Assembly (NCBI RefSeq): GCF_028618435.1
Contig: NZ_JAQISW010000018.1
Coordinates: forward strand, 1-32,359
Length of the DNA stretch: 32,359 nucleotides
DNA from: Bartonella sp. MM73XJBT.G
Lineage (GTDB): Bacteria > Pseudomonadota > Alphaproteobacteria > Rhizobiales > Rhizobiaceae
Direction: 5' to 3'
Shown: in pieces, positions 1 through 6,898 of the stretch
Position numbering within the stretch: the stretch's first letter is position 1
How the letters are laid out: each line of letters starts with the position of its first letter
Translations under genes and position numbers: made by a program
Notes under the pieces: model-generated
What the model was told of the DNA's origin: nothing
What the model saw: only the letters and a program-made list of their open reading frames with translations
Database searches by the model: none

Positions 1-1
1 G

Positions 2-376
2 AATGAAAGCAACCTCTCTCATGATGGTAATTGCTGGGTTGGTGATAATGCTTATGTTGTAAAAACTGGTCGTGTTTATGATAATGCGCGGGTTTATGGC
101 AATGCTGGTGTTGGTGGCTATGTATATGGCAATGCAAAGGTTTATGATTTTGCCAAGGTTTTTGCTCATGCTCATGTTTATGATAATGCACAGGTTTTTG
201 ACAGTGCAAAAATTATCAGTCATGTGCATATTTATGAAAATGCTTGTGCTTATGGCATGGCTATTGTCACTAAAAATGCCTTTGGTGATACAAGAGAGAA
301 TGTCTATACAGAACGCCTTTCTCCTTATGGTGAAATCTCATTTGTGATGTGTAGGCCCATAATAAAGCAGCAATAA
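2..376 (+). CDS. Hexapeptide-repeat (YdcK-like) phage protein, 5' end outside window
   Basis: The frame is already open at base 2 and runs 124 codons to a TAA at 374-376; the start lies upstream of the window. The first visible residues (NLSHDGNCW) match the same block in the gene at 481-1260 and in the short gene at 11663-12022. They are followed by about ten imperfect six-residue units of the type V-Y-D/G-N-A-x, the pattern of a left-handed beta-helix. The last 30 or so residues leave the repeat and end in a basic, glutamine-rich tail. The N-terminal block resembles E. coli YdcK, a hexapeptide-repeat protein of unclear function; a catalytic role cannot be read from the sequence. It lies in tandem with a longer relative, which suggests duplication. 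A second open frame on the same strand here is only a shadow of the repeats. Confidence 0.7.
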   Translation, partial: NESNLSHDGNCWVGDNAYVVKTGRVYDNARVYGNAGVGGYVYGNAKVYDFAKVFAHAHVYDNAQVFDSAKIISHVHIYENACAYGMAIVTKNAFGDTRENVYTERLSPYGEISFVMCRPIIKQQ

Positions 377-480
377 ATAAAAGCAGCGGCGTTGCGGGGG
401 CGCCCCTCTTTCAAATCTTTCAAATTTTCCATTCCAAATTTTAGCAAATGTTTAACACATTAAACTGTGTGGGTATCCTT

Positions 481-1260
481 ATGTGCAAAAAATATGAATT
501 AACAAGCGAAATCAAAAAAATAAAACATGCTCTGACTAGAAAAATTATCAATCTTTATCGCATTCGGGCTTTAAAAGATTTTGATGATGTTAAGACGGGG
601 GATTTAGGGGGCTTTATTGAAAAGGAAGCTAATCTATCCCATGATGGCAATTGCTGGGTATATGATAAAGCTTGTGTCTATGGTCATGCCCGCGTTTATG
701 ACAATGCAAAAATACGCCATTTTTCTCAAGTTTGTGGTCAAGTCTATGGGAATTGTGAAATCTATGGCAAGGCTTTCATCTCTCAATATGCAAAAATTTA
801 TGATCATGCTTGTGTCTATGGCAATGCTCATGTTTATGGCAATGTTTATGGGTATGCTCATGTAAATGGTGGCGCCCGCGTTTTTGCTGATGGTCATGTT
901 TATGATTATGCGCATGTTTCTTATGATGCTGTGGTTTTTGGTTATGCAAGGGTCTATGGTCGTGCCATTGTTGCTGGCTCGGCTCGTATTCATAGCTATG
1001 CTGAGGTTTATAATTATGCCTTTATTAATGGTCGTGCCAAAATACATGGCAAGGTCTATGGCGGTGCTTTGGTGGGCGGTTGTGCTGAAATTTATGGCTC
1101 TGTTTTTGGCAATGCCAAGGTTTTATTCTATACTAAGGTCTGGGGTCGTGCTTATGGCAATGCGAAATTAACCAAGAGAAGCAAAGTAAGGGAAGTTCCC
1201 GTAAATTATGAGGTTTATGAAAGCGATAACCTTGTCAAGATTGTTGATGAAACAGAATAA
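481..1260 (+). CDS. Hexapeptide-repeat (YdcK-like) phage protein
   Basis: This 259-residue protein has two parts. Residues 1 to about 55 form a head with the motif RALKDFDDVKTGDLGGF followed by NLSHDGNCW. The rest is about 28 six-residue units (V/I-Y-G-x-A-x), predicted to build a left-handed beta-helix, with a short charged tail (NYEVYESDNLVKIVDETE). The head resembles E. coli YdcK, a hexapeptide-repeat protein of unknown substrate, so acetyltransferase activity is possible but unproven. I chose ATG 481 because MCKKYEL aligns with the start of the paralogue at 12022; an in-frame ATG at 448 would add 11 residues but has no ribosome binding site. It follows the related partial gene by about 100 bp and is followed by a terminator-like hairpin at 1353-1383. 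Bartonella prophages often carry such proteins, but I know of no assigned role. Confidence 0.75.
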   Translation: MCKKYELTSEIKKIKHALTRKIINLYRIRALKDFDDVKTGDLGGFIEKEANLSHDGNCWVYDKACVYGHARVYDNAKIRHFSQVCGQVYGNCEIYGKAFISQYAKIYDHACVYGNAHVYGNVYGYAHVNGGARVFADGHVYDYAHVSYDAVVFGYARVYGRAIVAGSARIHSYAEVYNYAFINGRAKIHGKVYGGALVGGCAEIYGSVFGNAKVLFYTKVWGRAYGNAKLTKRSKVREVPVNYEVYESDNLVKIVDETE

Positions 1261-1352
1261 AGAACGGCATGGGGGGCGCCTTCTTATAGCTATAAACGCA
1301 TTATAAGATACATTCCTTAAAACGTATCATAAAAAAGAGAACTCCAAAAAAG

Positions 1353-1385
1353 AAAGCCGTGCCAATCGATATGACGCGGCTTTTC
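1353..1385 (+). terminator. Terminator-like hairpin after the hexapeptide gene
   Basis: AAAGCCGTG at 1353-1361 pairs with CGCGGCTTT at 1375-1383 (one G-U pair) around a 13-nt loop, followed by a short T run. It lies about 95 bp after the stop of the hexapeptide gene. The right arm (GACGCGGCTTT) is shared with hairpins at 6407-6434 and 6834-6859. Confidence 0.5.
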
Positions 1386-2689
1386 AATAGAGGCTTTGGA
1401 ATAACCAGTTCCAAATCATAAGTATTTACATACAAAACGTATCATATTGCAAGCGTTCTATTGTTTTTATGAAAACTTATCAAAAGGATCATAAATGATG
1501 GGTATCATCTTGATAGCATTCATTTGAATGAGAGAATGAATTATAGAGACTATAAACGCTTGTTATGGCTATCAAACGTATTAAGAATAACGTCCTTTTC
1601 TTTAAAGAGGTTTGTTTAAATCAAAGCACATGATCAAAACGCCTCTTTAAAACGTTTGGTAGCTTTATTAAATCCAATCAAAAGCAAATGTGTATTAAGT
1701 GAAATGTCTATAACAAAACCCGTTTTTATATTTACGCGCGTTGGTTTTTAAGATTTGCTTTGCTGTGAAATCTAGATTTTTGTTTTTTCGTAAATGAAAC
1801 GTTCTTAAGAGCAAATGATAACTAAATTATAGCTGTTATAAAAAGAGGTTTTAAGCGTTTAAATATTCACTTAAAGAGTTCTCATAATCGTATTTTTACT
1901 TTTCTTTAAAACCTAATTTCTTTAAAAATTAGCCGGCTCAAATTTGAGCTGGCAAAATTAACCACCCCAATTCTGGGGGCGTTAACTTTAGAATAGAGCA
2001 TTTTTTTAACAGCATTATTTTACTAAAAATTTAGTAAAACCCTATGCGTTTAGATTTTACAATGGTTTTGAATTTTGCTTGCTTATCTTAAAGAGCTGCC
2101 CCCAATTTTGGGGTGAGCCCATTTGGTTTCGTATTTTTAAACGATAACTTTTAAAACGTTTGTTGCTCGCTTGCTTGCATATAACATAAAAAGGCTTTTT
2201 ATTTCATACTTGTTGTGATGATAGTATCTATAATTTTCTGCCTATCATTTTCTAAACTTTTAGAAAGCGCTTTAAAAACGATTTTGAAATCCTTTATGCA
2301 CCTTTAATGAATTAAAACCTATAAGCTTATGACAGTTTCAAACGATTACCCTCTTATAGGTAATAAAATATTGCTATAACATTTTTAGATTTTGCGCTTC
2401 TCAATTTTGAGAATTGTAATCTCATACTTGATAATGCGATTACCAATCCAATCGTTAAAACAAGCTGTGATCTTTAAACGTATGTTATCGATCATTTCAA
2501 ACGACTAAATTTTAAAACAATGCGATTTGTGAATGATAAAAACGTATCATAAAATTTATGAACTGTTATAAATGATAACGGCTTTTCATTTCATTTGAAT
2601 ACACAGATGCGTTATAATATTTACATCATGATTTGCTTTTTATGCTCTATTCATACGTGCCAATCTTTTATAGAAAATGGTCAAATGAA
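1386..2689. other. Gene-free, decayed AT-rich stretch with palindromes
   Basis: No convincing gene is seen on either strand in these 1.3 kb. The stretch contains two of the three exact copies of AAAACGTATCATA (1435-1447 and 2539-2551; the third is at 1319-1331). It also holds a cluster of palindromes: GCCGGCTCAAATTTGAGCTGGC at about 1932-1953 (one mismatch), an ACCCCAATTCTGGGGGC element at about 1964-1980, a TTTTACTAAA/TTTAGTAAAA pair at about 2020-2041, and CCCCAATTTTGGGG at about 2101-2114. Bases 1930-1990 read on the minus strand as a broken piece of an antirepressor-like gene. The stretch lies directly after the truncated end of the terminase gene, so it is probably debris left by loss of late genes. 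Confidence 0.55.
1930..1990 (-). pseudogene. Remnant of a Rha-type antirepressor repeat region
   Basis: Read on the minus strand from about 1985, the bases give NAPRIGVVNF, matching NAPKFGVVDF in the antirepressor at 14180. After a frameshift they give QLKFEPANF, matching EPKFEPADF in the antirepressor at 6899. The similarity is confined to the short palindromic repeat segment; neither the preceding Rha domain nor the following KilAC domain can be traced. It may be a decayed gene fragment or a mobile-like copy of the repeat itself. Confidence 0.5.
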
Positions 2690-3895
2690 TCATACATAAA
2701 AGTGTGGATTCTTAAGTGGATTCATATAAAATAATTGAACGCAACATATTGACTTTATTATGTTTTTTATGTATACTGTCGTTTCCTCGTTGAACCAAAC
2801 AGAAGGTAAGATACGCCGCACTGCCTCTATGCGCATCTTAACAGCACCTGCCCCTTGATTAGGGATCACTTGCGTCTCAAATCCCGCATCATTAAGAGCA
2901 CTCTCAAAACTCACATTATGCACACGGTCTCTAGTTGCTCCATCATGGGGTAACACCATCAACGCCTTCTCATAACCATTGTCACGCAACCAACCGATAT
3001 GCTCCGACAACGGCTGCCCTTGAGCCTCGTAATAATCAAGCACTCTGATCTCTCTACCAATAAATTGCGCTATCCAAATCGCTGTTGCATCTGCCTTAGC
3101 GCCCGTCCCGCCAATATCCCAAAAGGCGCGTATCTGCATTAAAGGGTCACGTGCAACACGCCCTATCCGCCCCTCCTCCTCGGCTGCCAACATCTCTTTT
3201 TGAAAGTAAGCACCTTGAACCGCTGTAAGATAAGCCCCCTCCCATATATGCTTATAGGTCTCTGGACGGTTTCTCAAATCATCAAGCCGCGCTTCATTCA
3301 AGATCTTTGGAAACTTCGGATTATCGGACCAATTGATCTCAACACGTTTAATGGCTTTATTGTCTGAAAAGCGAAATCGCCTTTCAACCGGTGCATTGTC
3401 TCGTAATGGGTTCCATGTTACCCATAATTCTGCTCTCCAACCCTCGCCCTCTTCACGCAACGTCGGTATAAGCGTTTGCCAAGCTGTCTCTGTGACGGGT
3501 TCTGCTTCATCAACCCAACAAAGCAATATCCGCCCCATGGATTTAATACTGGCTATATTGCGGTCTAGTCCACAAAACTGAAAGGCTATACGCCCATCAT
3601 TTGACTTAATTGAAGCCTCTCCAACCTTGTAATAGTCCTTTAAAAAGTCATGGGCTTCAATAGCGCGCTTAATCTCCTCTAATGAACTTTCTGCGAGCGA
3701 ATTTTGGAACTGACGCGCACAAAGGATAGTCCCTGATATCCCTCCCATGCCAAATTGATAGCCTTTTAAAGCAGCCATCAAGGCAAAAGATCTTGTCTTT
3801 CCAGAACCTCGTCCACCCCAAGCTGCTCTGACCAAAGCATCCCCTGTAAAAATCGGTATAAGCTTTGGTACAATCTTAATCTGTCTTGTCGTCAT
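2690..3895 (-). CDS. Phage terminase large subunit, PBSX type, 3'-truncated
   Basis: This is the ATPase/nuclease that cuts and packages phage DNA into the prohead. In the 401-residue reading, Walker A is GGRGSGKT (27-34), Walker B is ILLCWVDEAEP with D129/E130, and the coupling motif LWVTWNP is at 157-163. The RNase H-like nuclease domain starts with FWDIGGTG (D260), and VLPHDG supplies D318. From about residue 374 the sequence leaves the family: it ends in a cysteine- and asparagine-rich tail and lacks the usual C-terminal HDW-S-HxADAF block that carries the last nuclease aspartate. The downstream DNA is gene-free for 1.3 kb, so I read this as a gene cut by a deletion or rearrangement near 2775 and probably unable to package DNA. 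It overlaps the small subunit by 20 bp, as expected for a translationally coupled pair. Confidence 0.85.
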   Translation of the reverse strand: MTTRQIKIVPKLIPIFTGDALVRAAWGGRGSGKTRSFALMAALKGYQFGMGGISGTILCARQFQNSLAESSLEEIKRAIEAHDFLKDYYKVGEASIKSNDGRIAFQFCGLDRNIASIKSMGRILLCWVDEAEPVTETAWQTLIPTLREEGEGWRAELWVTWNPLRDNAPVERRFRFSDNKAIKRVEINWSDNPKFPKILNEARLDDLRNRPETYKHIWEGAYLTAVQGAYFQKEMLAAEEEGRIGRVARDPLMQIRAFWDIGGTGAKADATAIWIAQFIGREIRVLDYYEAQGQPLSEHIGWLRDNGYEKALMVLPHDGATRDRVHNVSFESALNDAGFETQVIPNQGAGAVKMRIEAVRRILPSVWFNEETTVYIKNIIKSICCVQLFYMNPLKNPHFYV

Positions 3896-4211
3896 TCATT
3901 GTTAAAGGCGCTATTTCCACACGCCCTATGATCTTAATGGCTCCCCCATCCTCTCCTGTCACTTGCAAAGGCAAAATTTTACCAAGCAACGCTAAATAAG
4001 CAGCAGGGCATTTAATCGCTTGCTTTTCCAAATAAGAGATGAGCCCTTCCTTACCATATTTGCTGCCTGCCAATTCAGCGGCTTTAATAATCGCCTCTTT
4101 AAGAAGACGTGTATTCTTATTCGGCACCCCTTTTACCCGCCCTTGACCAGCATTAGGAGGCAGAAGCTTTTTGGTCGGTTGTAAAACCTGTTGTGTGTTT
4201 TCTGATGTCAT
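3876..4211 (-). CDS. Phage terminase small subunit (putative)
   Basis: This 111-residue protein would recognise phage DNA and load the large subunit. Its N-terminal half is basic (GRVKGVPNKNTR), followed by helical segments (LLKEAIIKAAELAG; ISYLEKQAI) typical of the small DNA-binding partner. The C-terminal part (GAIKIIGRVEIAPL) could bind the large subunit. The call rests mainly on position directly upstream of, and overlapping, the large subunit; the sequence itself is less distinctive. The start has a good Shine-Dalgarno (GAGGA). A strong hairpin lies just upstream at 4239-4254. Confidence 0.7.
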   Translation of the reverse strand: MTSENTQQVLQPTKKLLPPNAGQGRVKGVPNKNTRLLKEAIIKAAELAGSKYGKEGLISYLEKQAIKCPAAYLALLGKILPLQVTGEDGGAIKIIGRVEIAPLTMNDDKTD

Positions 4212-4232
4212 AAATTCCTCCCTCCAGATAAT

Positions 4233-4260
4233 AAAAAACCCCGCATTTGCGGGGCTTTAA
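4233..4260 (-). terminator. Strong intrinsic terminator upstream of the terminase genes
   Basis: CCCCGC at 4239-4244 pairs perfectly with GCGGGG at 4249-4254. Read on the minus strand, the hairpin is followed by a run of six T. It lies between the minus-strand ssb block and the terminase start, with the plus-strand gene at 4413 in between, so it may end minus-strand read-through. A late-gene antiterminator could in principle act here, but none is seen. Confidence 0.7.
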
Positions 4261-4412
4261 ACTGTATCTTACCCTCATTTAGATACAATACGACAAGTGC
4301 CGCATTGTCATTAAATACGATTTGCTACAATTTGTCAACACAAAAATAACACATATTGATACATTTGAAGAGAATCGGTTAAACAGCACTTATGAATAAT
4401 TAAGGGTTCAAA

Positions 4413-5039
4413 ATGATGAAATCATTATCCATAACACGCATCATAACATTTATAGCTTTCTTTTCTATATCAGCGCTACCTGCATCAGCGTCATTTGGAT
4501 TTATAGACAAATTGACGCGTATGTTTACAAGTGTAGATACTATAGAGGAGTATAATCAACTTTACGACAAATACGCAAGTAAAGAATATGAAGCATTTAC
4601 GCATTTTGACAAGCAAAACCAAGCACAACAATTTGTATACAGCCGTGGTTATCATAATATAGCTTCTAAATTTGACACTGTATGGCATCGTCACATACTC
4701 ATTGTTTTATGTGGACGCTTTGTGAATTTATTGCGAGGTGATTATAATGAAGAGATGTCATGGGCGATGCTCCCCAATGTAATAAATACTTTACGCTATG
4801 AGCATAATTGGAGTGAAGAAAATTTTATTTGGGCATATAATATGTCCATGAGCAGTGCAGATCCAATGATTTATTACGCAAAAAAATTTCTTAGTACTCC
4901 AACTGGAAATGGCATTAACCCTGAAACACAAGTTATTGATTTAGTATCTAGTATGAGAGTCGATAATGGGAGTGGAATAAAAAAAACAGCTAGGTTTTGT
5001 AGAGACTTAAAAACGATATACAATATGATGAAGCCGTAA
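4413..5039 (+). CDS. Putative secreted protein of unknown function (phage cargo gene)
   Basis: I do not recognise this 208-residue protein. It starts with a classical signal peptide: a basic start (MMKSLSITR), a hydrophobic core (IITFIAFFSISALP), then an A-S-A motif consistent with signal peptidase I cleavage near residue 26. The mature part is mixed alpha-type, rich in Tyr, Asn and Phe, with only two cysteines that I can see (LIVLCGRF and ARFCRDL). The gene runs on the plus strand between minus-strand phage genes and has its own Shine-Dalgarno (AAGGG), the usual layout of a lysogenic-conversion gene. It could act in the periplasm or be exported, or it could be a phage exclusion protein. ATG 4416 is an alternative start. 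Confidence 0.6.
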   Translation: MMKSLSITRIITFIAFFSISALPASASFGFIDKLTRMFTSVDTIEEYNQLYDKYASKEYEAFTHFDKQNQAQQFVYSRGYHNIASKFDTVWHRHILIVLCGRFVNLLRGDYNEEMSWAMLPNVINTLRYEHNWSEENFIWAYNMSMSSADPMIYYAKKFLSTPTGNGINPETQVIDLVSSMRVDNGSGIKKTARFCRDLKTIYNMMKP

Positions 5040-5052
5040 TAGAGATTATCAT

Positions 5053-5580
5053 TTAACGATTAAAATGCTTTTGAAGCGCGTTAAGAACGACACGTAGTGA
5101 ACTTACAAGATGCGGTAATTTTTGATCCTCTATAACGAGGTACTGTAGCGCTGTATAAAGATTACACTGTCTACAGAGGCATTGCGCTTCTTTTATTACC
5201 TCTTGCATGGATTGATAATGGCGCGTTGCTTTTTCAACCCACTGTTCAAGACTATTGGGATCTGAATTTGTAGACACATCATCATACACAGCGCTTGGCA
5301 AGCCTTTTGCACACAAATAGTCGTTTCTTATCTGTAGATATTGCTGGGCAGTGTCATATTGCTCTTGTGTAAGCACCCCTTGCAAGCAAAGCCGCCCTAT
5401 ATAGGTACCAGAAAGCGGATTTTTAGCCTCTTGTAAGCTTAAAGAGAAGCGCTTTGCACGCATTTCTATTGCCAATTTATCAACGGCTTCACGAGGCGAT
5501 TTTGCTCGCGATATACGTCCATTGGCTTCTCTTATCTTCCCTTTAATCTTAGGGCGTCCCCTCTTTTTATTTTTTTTCAC
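5053..5580 (-). CDS. Small basic phage protein, unknown function
   Basis: This 175-residue protein is not recognised. It begins with a very basic stretch containing GRPKIKGK, similar to an AT-hook (RGRPK), which suggests nucleic-acid contact. The middle (SGTYIGRLCLQGVLTQEQYDTAQQYL) is helical, and a C-x6-C-x2-C cluster lies near residues 135-145. The start codon is GTG with the Shine-Dalgarno AGAGG six bases upstream. It begins 12 bp after the ssb stop and is clearly co-transcribed with it. It lies close before the terminase genes, so a role as replication or packaging accessory is possible but unproven. Confidence 0.6.
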   Translation of the reverse strand: MKKNKKRGRPKIKGKIREANGRISRAKSPREAVDKLAIEMRAKRFSLSLQEAKNPLSGTYIGRLCLQGVLTQEQYDTAQQYLQIRNDYLCAKGLPSAVYDDVSTNSDPNSLEQWVEKATRHYQSMQEVIKEAQCLCRQCNLYTALQYLVIEDQKLPHLVSSLRVVLNALQKHFNR

Positions 5581-5592
5581 AGATAGCCTCTA

Positions 5593-6030
5593 TTAAAAAG
5601 GAACGCTGTCATTTGGTACTGTAGGCATATCAAGAGGTCTGTAAATGCTTCTCTCATAAGGAGATGACTGCTCTTGATCATCATCATTTTTGCCATCTAA
5701 AAGCTTTAAGTCGCCTTTGTACTTAGGTAAAATGACTTCTGTTACAAATCGATCAATACCGTTTTTATCTTGCCATTTACGGGTTTGTAACTGCCCCTCT
5801 ATATAAACTTTGCTTCCTTTATGAAGATACTGAAGTGCTATTTTTGCAAAATGTGGATTAAAAACCACAATAGAATGCCATTCTGTTTTGTCTATTTTCT
5901 TATTGGTTGCCTTGTCTGTATAGCTCTCAAACGTTGCCATTCGAAAATTAACCACCTCGCCACCAGAAGGCATTGTTTTACTTTCTGGATTTGCACCTAA
6001 ATGACCAATTAAAATCACTTTATTAAGCAT
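5593..6030 (-). CDS. ssb: Single-stranded DNA-binding protein (phage copy)
   Basis: This 145-residue SSB coats single-stranded DNA during replication and recombination. The OB-fold begins at the N terminus (MLNKVILIGHLGANPES) and includes TEWHSIVVF and GSKVYIEGQLQTRKWQD, both family signatures. A flexible acidic linker (KNDDDQEQSSPYE) leads to the tail NDSVPF, a variant of the D-D-D-I-P-F tip that recruits partner proteins. The length is shorter than typical chromosomal SSB (about 160-180 residues), as in many phage copies. A promoter-like sequence lies upstream at 6093-6122. Together with Bet and the exonuclease on the other side of the switch it would form the phage recombination set. Confidence 0.92.
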   Translation of the reverse strand: MLNKVILIGHLGANPESKTMPSGGEVVNFRMATFESYTDKATNKKIDKTEWHSIVVFNPHFAKIALQYLHKGSKVYIEGQLQTRKWQDKNGIDRFVTEVILPKYKGDLKLLDGKNDDDQEQSSPYERSIYRPLDMPTVPNDSVPF

Positions 6031-6092
6031 TTGCTTTATATCCTTTTATAGGAACATAGAACTAGCAACAAAACAAATTTACAACTGATAAT

Positions 6093-6122
6093 AGTATAAC
6101 ACATTATGCTATGTTCTTACAA
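6093..6122 (-). promoter_or_regulatory. Promoter-like sequence upstream of ssb
   Basis: On the minus strand, TTGTAA (6117-6122) is separated by 18 bp from TATACT (6093-6098), about 63 bp before the ssb ATG. The spacer contains ACATAGCATAATGTGT, an imperfect inverted repeat that could bind a regulator. Confidence 0.45.
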
Positions 6123-6282
6123 ACGAAATTTGTTATAACACACTGAATCTAAATAATGAATCCTGTTTTTATTTTACTTATTTGCTTGTTTTTTTGATAC
6201 GATTTGTGTAATAAGGAGGTGTCCTTTATATTTTGGTTATTCTAATCGCTTATTGGGATCATTAGTTGTTTTGAGCATAAAG

Positions 6283-6313
6283 ACCGTATCAATTCATTTT
6301 GATGCGGTTTTTG
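6283..6313 (+). terminator. Terminator-like hairpin
   Basis: ACCGTATCA (6283-6291) pairs with TGATGCGGT (6300-6308) with one G-U pair, followed by a T run on the plus strand. No protein gene precedes it; a promoter-like TTGTTT-17-TAATAA lies about 75 bp upstream. Confidence 0.55.
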
Positions 6314-6406
6314 TGTATTAAAGCTTGTGATTTTACATATATTTGTGTAATAAGAAGCTATTCATAATACTTTGAATAATGATAACACTCATGCATTGCA
6401 AAACAG

Positions 6407-6438
6407 AAGCCGCGTTAAGATAATGACGCGGCTTTATC
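6407..6438 (+). terminator. Terminator-like hairpin, GC-rich
   Basis: AAGCCGCGT (6407-6415) pairs perfectly with ACGCGGCTT (6426-6434) around a loop of about 10 nt, with a weak T run (TTTATC). It follows a second promoter-like TTGTGA-17-TAATAA by about 50 bp. Confidence 0.5.
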
Positions 6439-6459
6439 ATATAAAAATCTGTAGCTATC

Positions 6460-6497
6460 ATAAAAGAAAACCCTGTTATGTAAAAAACATAACAAGG
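6460..6497 (-). terminator. Minus-strand terminator-like hairpin
   Basis: TGTTATGT (6474-6481) pairs with ACATAACA (6487-6494), extended imperfectly by CC/GG. On the minus strand it is followed by TTTTCTTTTA. It would stop transcripts coming from the antirepressor block. Confidence 0.5.
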
Positions 6498-6831
6498 TCT
6501 TCTTCCAATTTCTCAAGTTTCATACAAGAGATAGCACATTATGTATAAAATCACAAGCCTTAATATGCAAAAAAACCGCATCTTTTAAAGGACACGGCTT
6601 TTTTTGTAGCGATTTTTAAAAAGTATATTATTTAACCTAAGGAACGGCTAAAATACAACGCTGTAATAACGTTGTAAAAGAAAGTTTTGACACTTTCTAT
6701 GTTTTAGAATATAGCACCATTTGTTTAAAGATGCAATTTGATAAAAATAAACTTGCGTTTATACACAAAGTATGTAATTCATTAATCGTTTTCATAATGA
6801 ATTGTCCTTGTCAATAATGGTTTTTAATAAA

Positions 6832-6866
6832 AGAGGCCGTGTTTTAAATAACGCGGCTTTCTTTTT
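6832..6866. terminator. Bidirectional terminator-like hairpin after the antirepressor
   Basis: GCCGTGTT (6836-6843) pairs with AACGCGGC (6850-6857) with one G-U pair. T-rich tracts follow on both strands (TTTCTTTTTT on plus, CTCTTTTATT on minus). It lies about 40 bp past the antirepressor stop on the minus strand. Confidence 0.6.
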
Positions 6867-6898
6867 TGCTATAAAGCCCCCCACCCCGTTTTTTTTAA

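Larger units (their letters stand above)
6123..6898. other. Gene-poor stretch rich in hairpins and promoter-like motifs
   Basis: No credible protein gene is seen. The stretch carries several terminator-like stems (6283-6313, 6407-6434, 6472-6497, 6834-6859) and a weaker one at about 6572-6600. ATTTGTGTAATAAG occurs twice, near 6201 and near 6342, each time ahead of one of the stems. An inverted repeat ATTCATTA/TAATGAAT is present near 6778-6802. It may encode small transcripts or be debris of deleted genes; see the separate findings. Confidence 0.5.

Noticed and set aside
72..347. Plus-strand open frame of Met/Leu/Phe repeats that looks like a membrane protein
   Set aside because: It is the same repeat DNA read in another frame; the hexapeptide frame covers it and continues beyond both ends.
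634..1047. Open frame of 137 codons antisense to the hexapeptide gene
   Set aside because: It mirrors the hexapeptide codon repeats (low-complexity Ile/Met/Asn-rich) and has no ribosome binding site; it is a shadow of the repeat.
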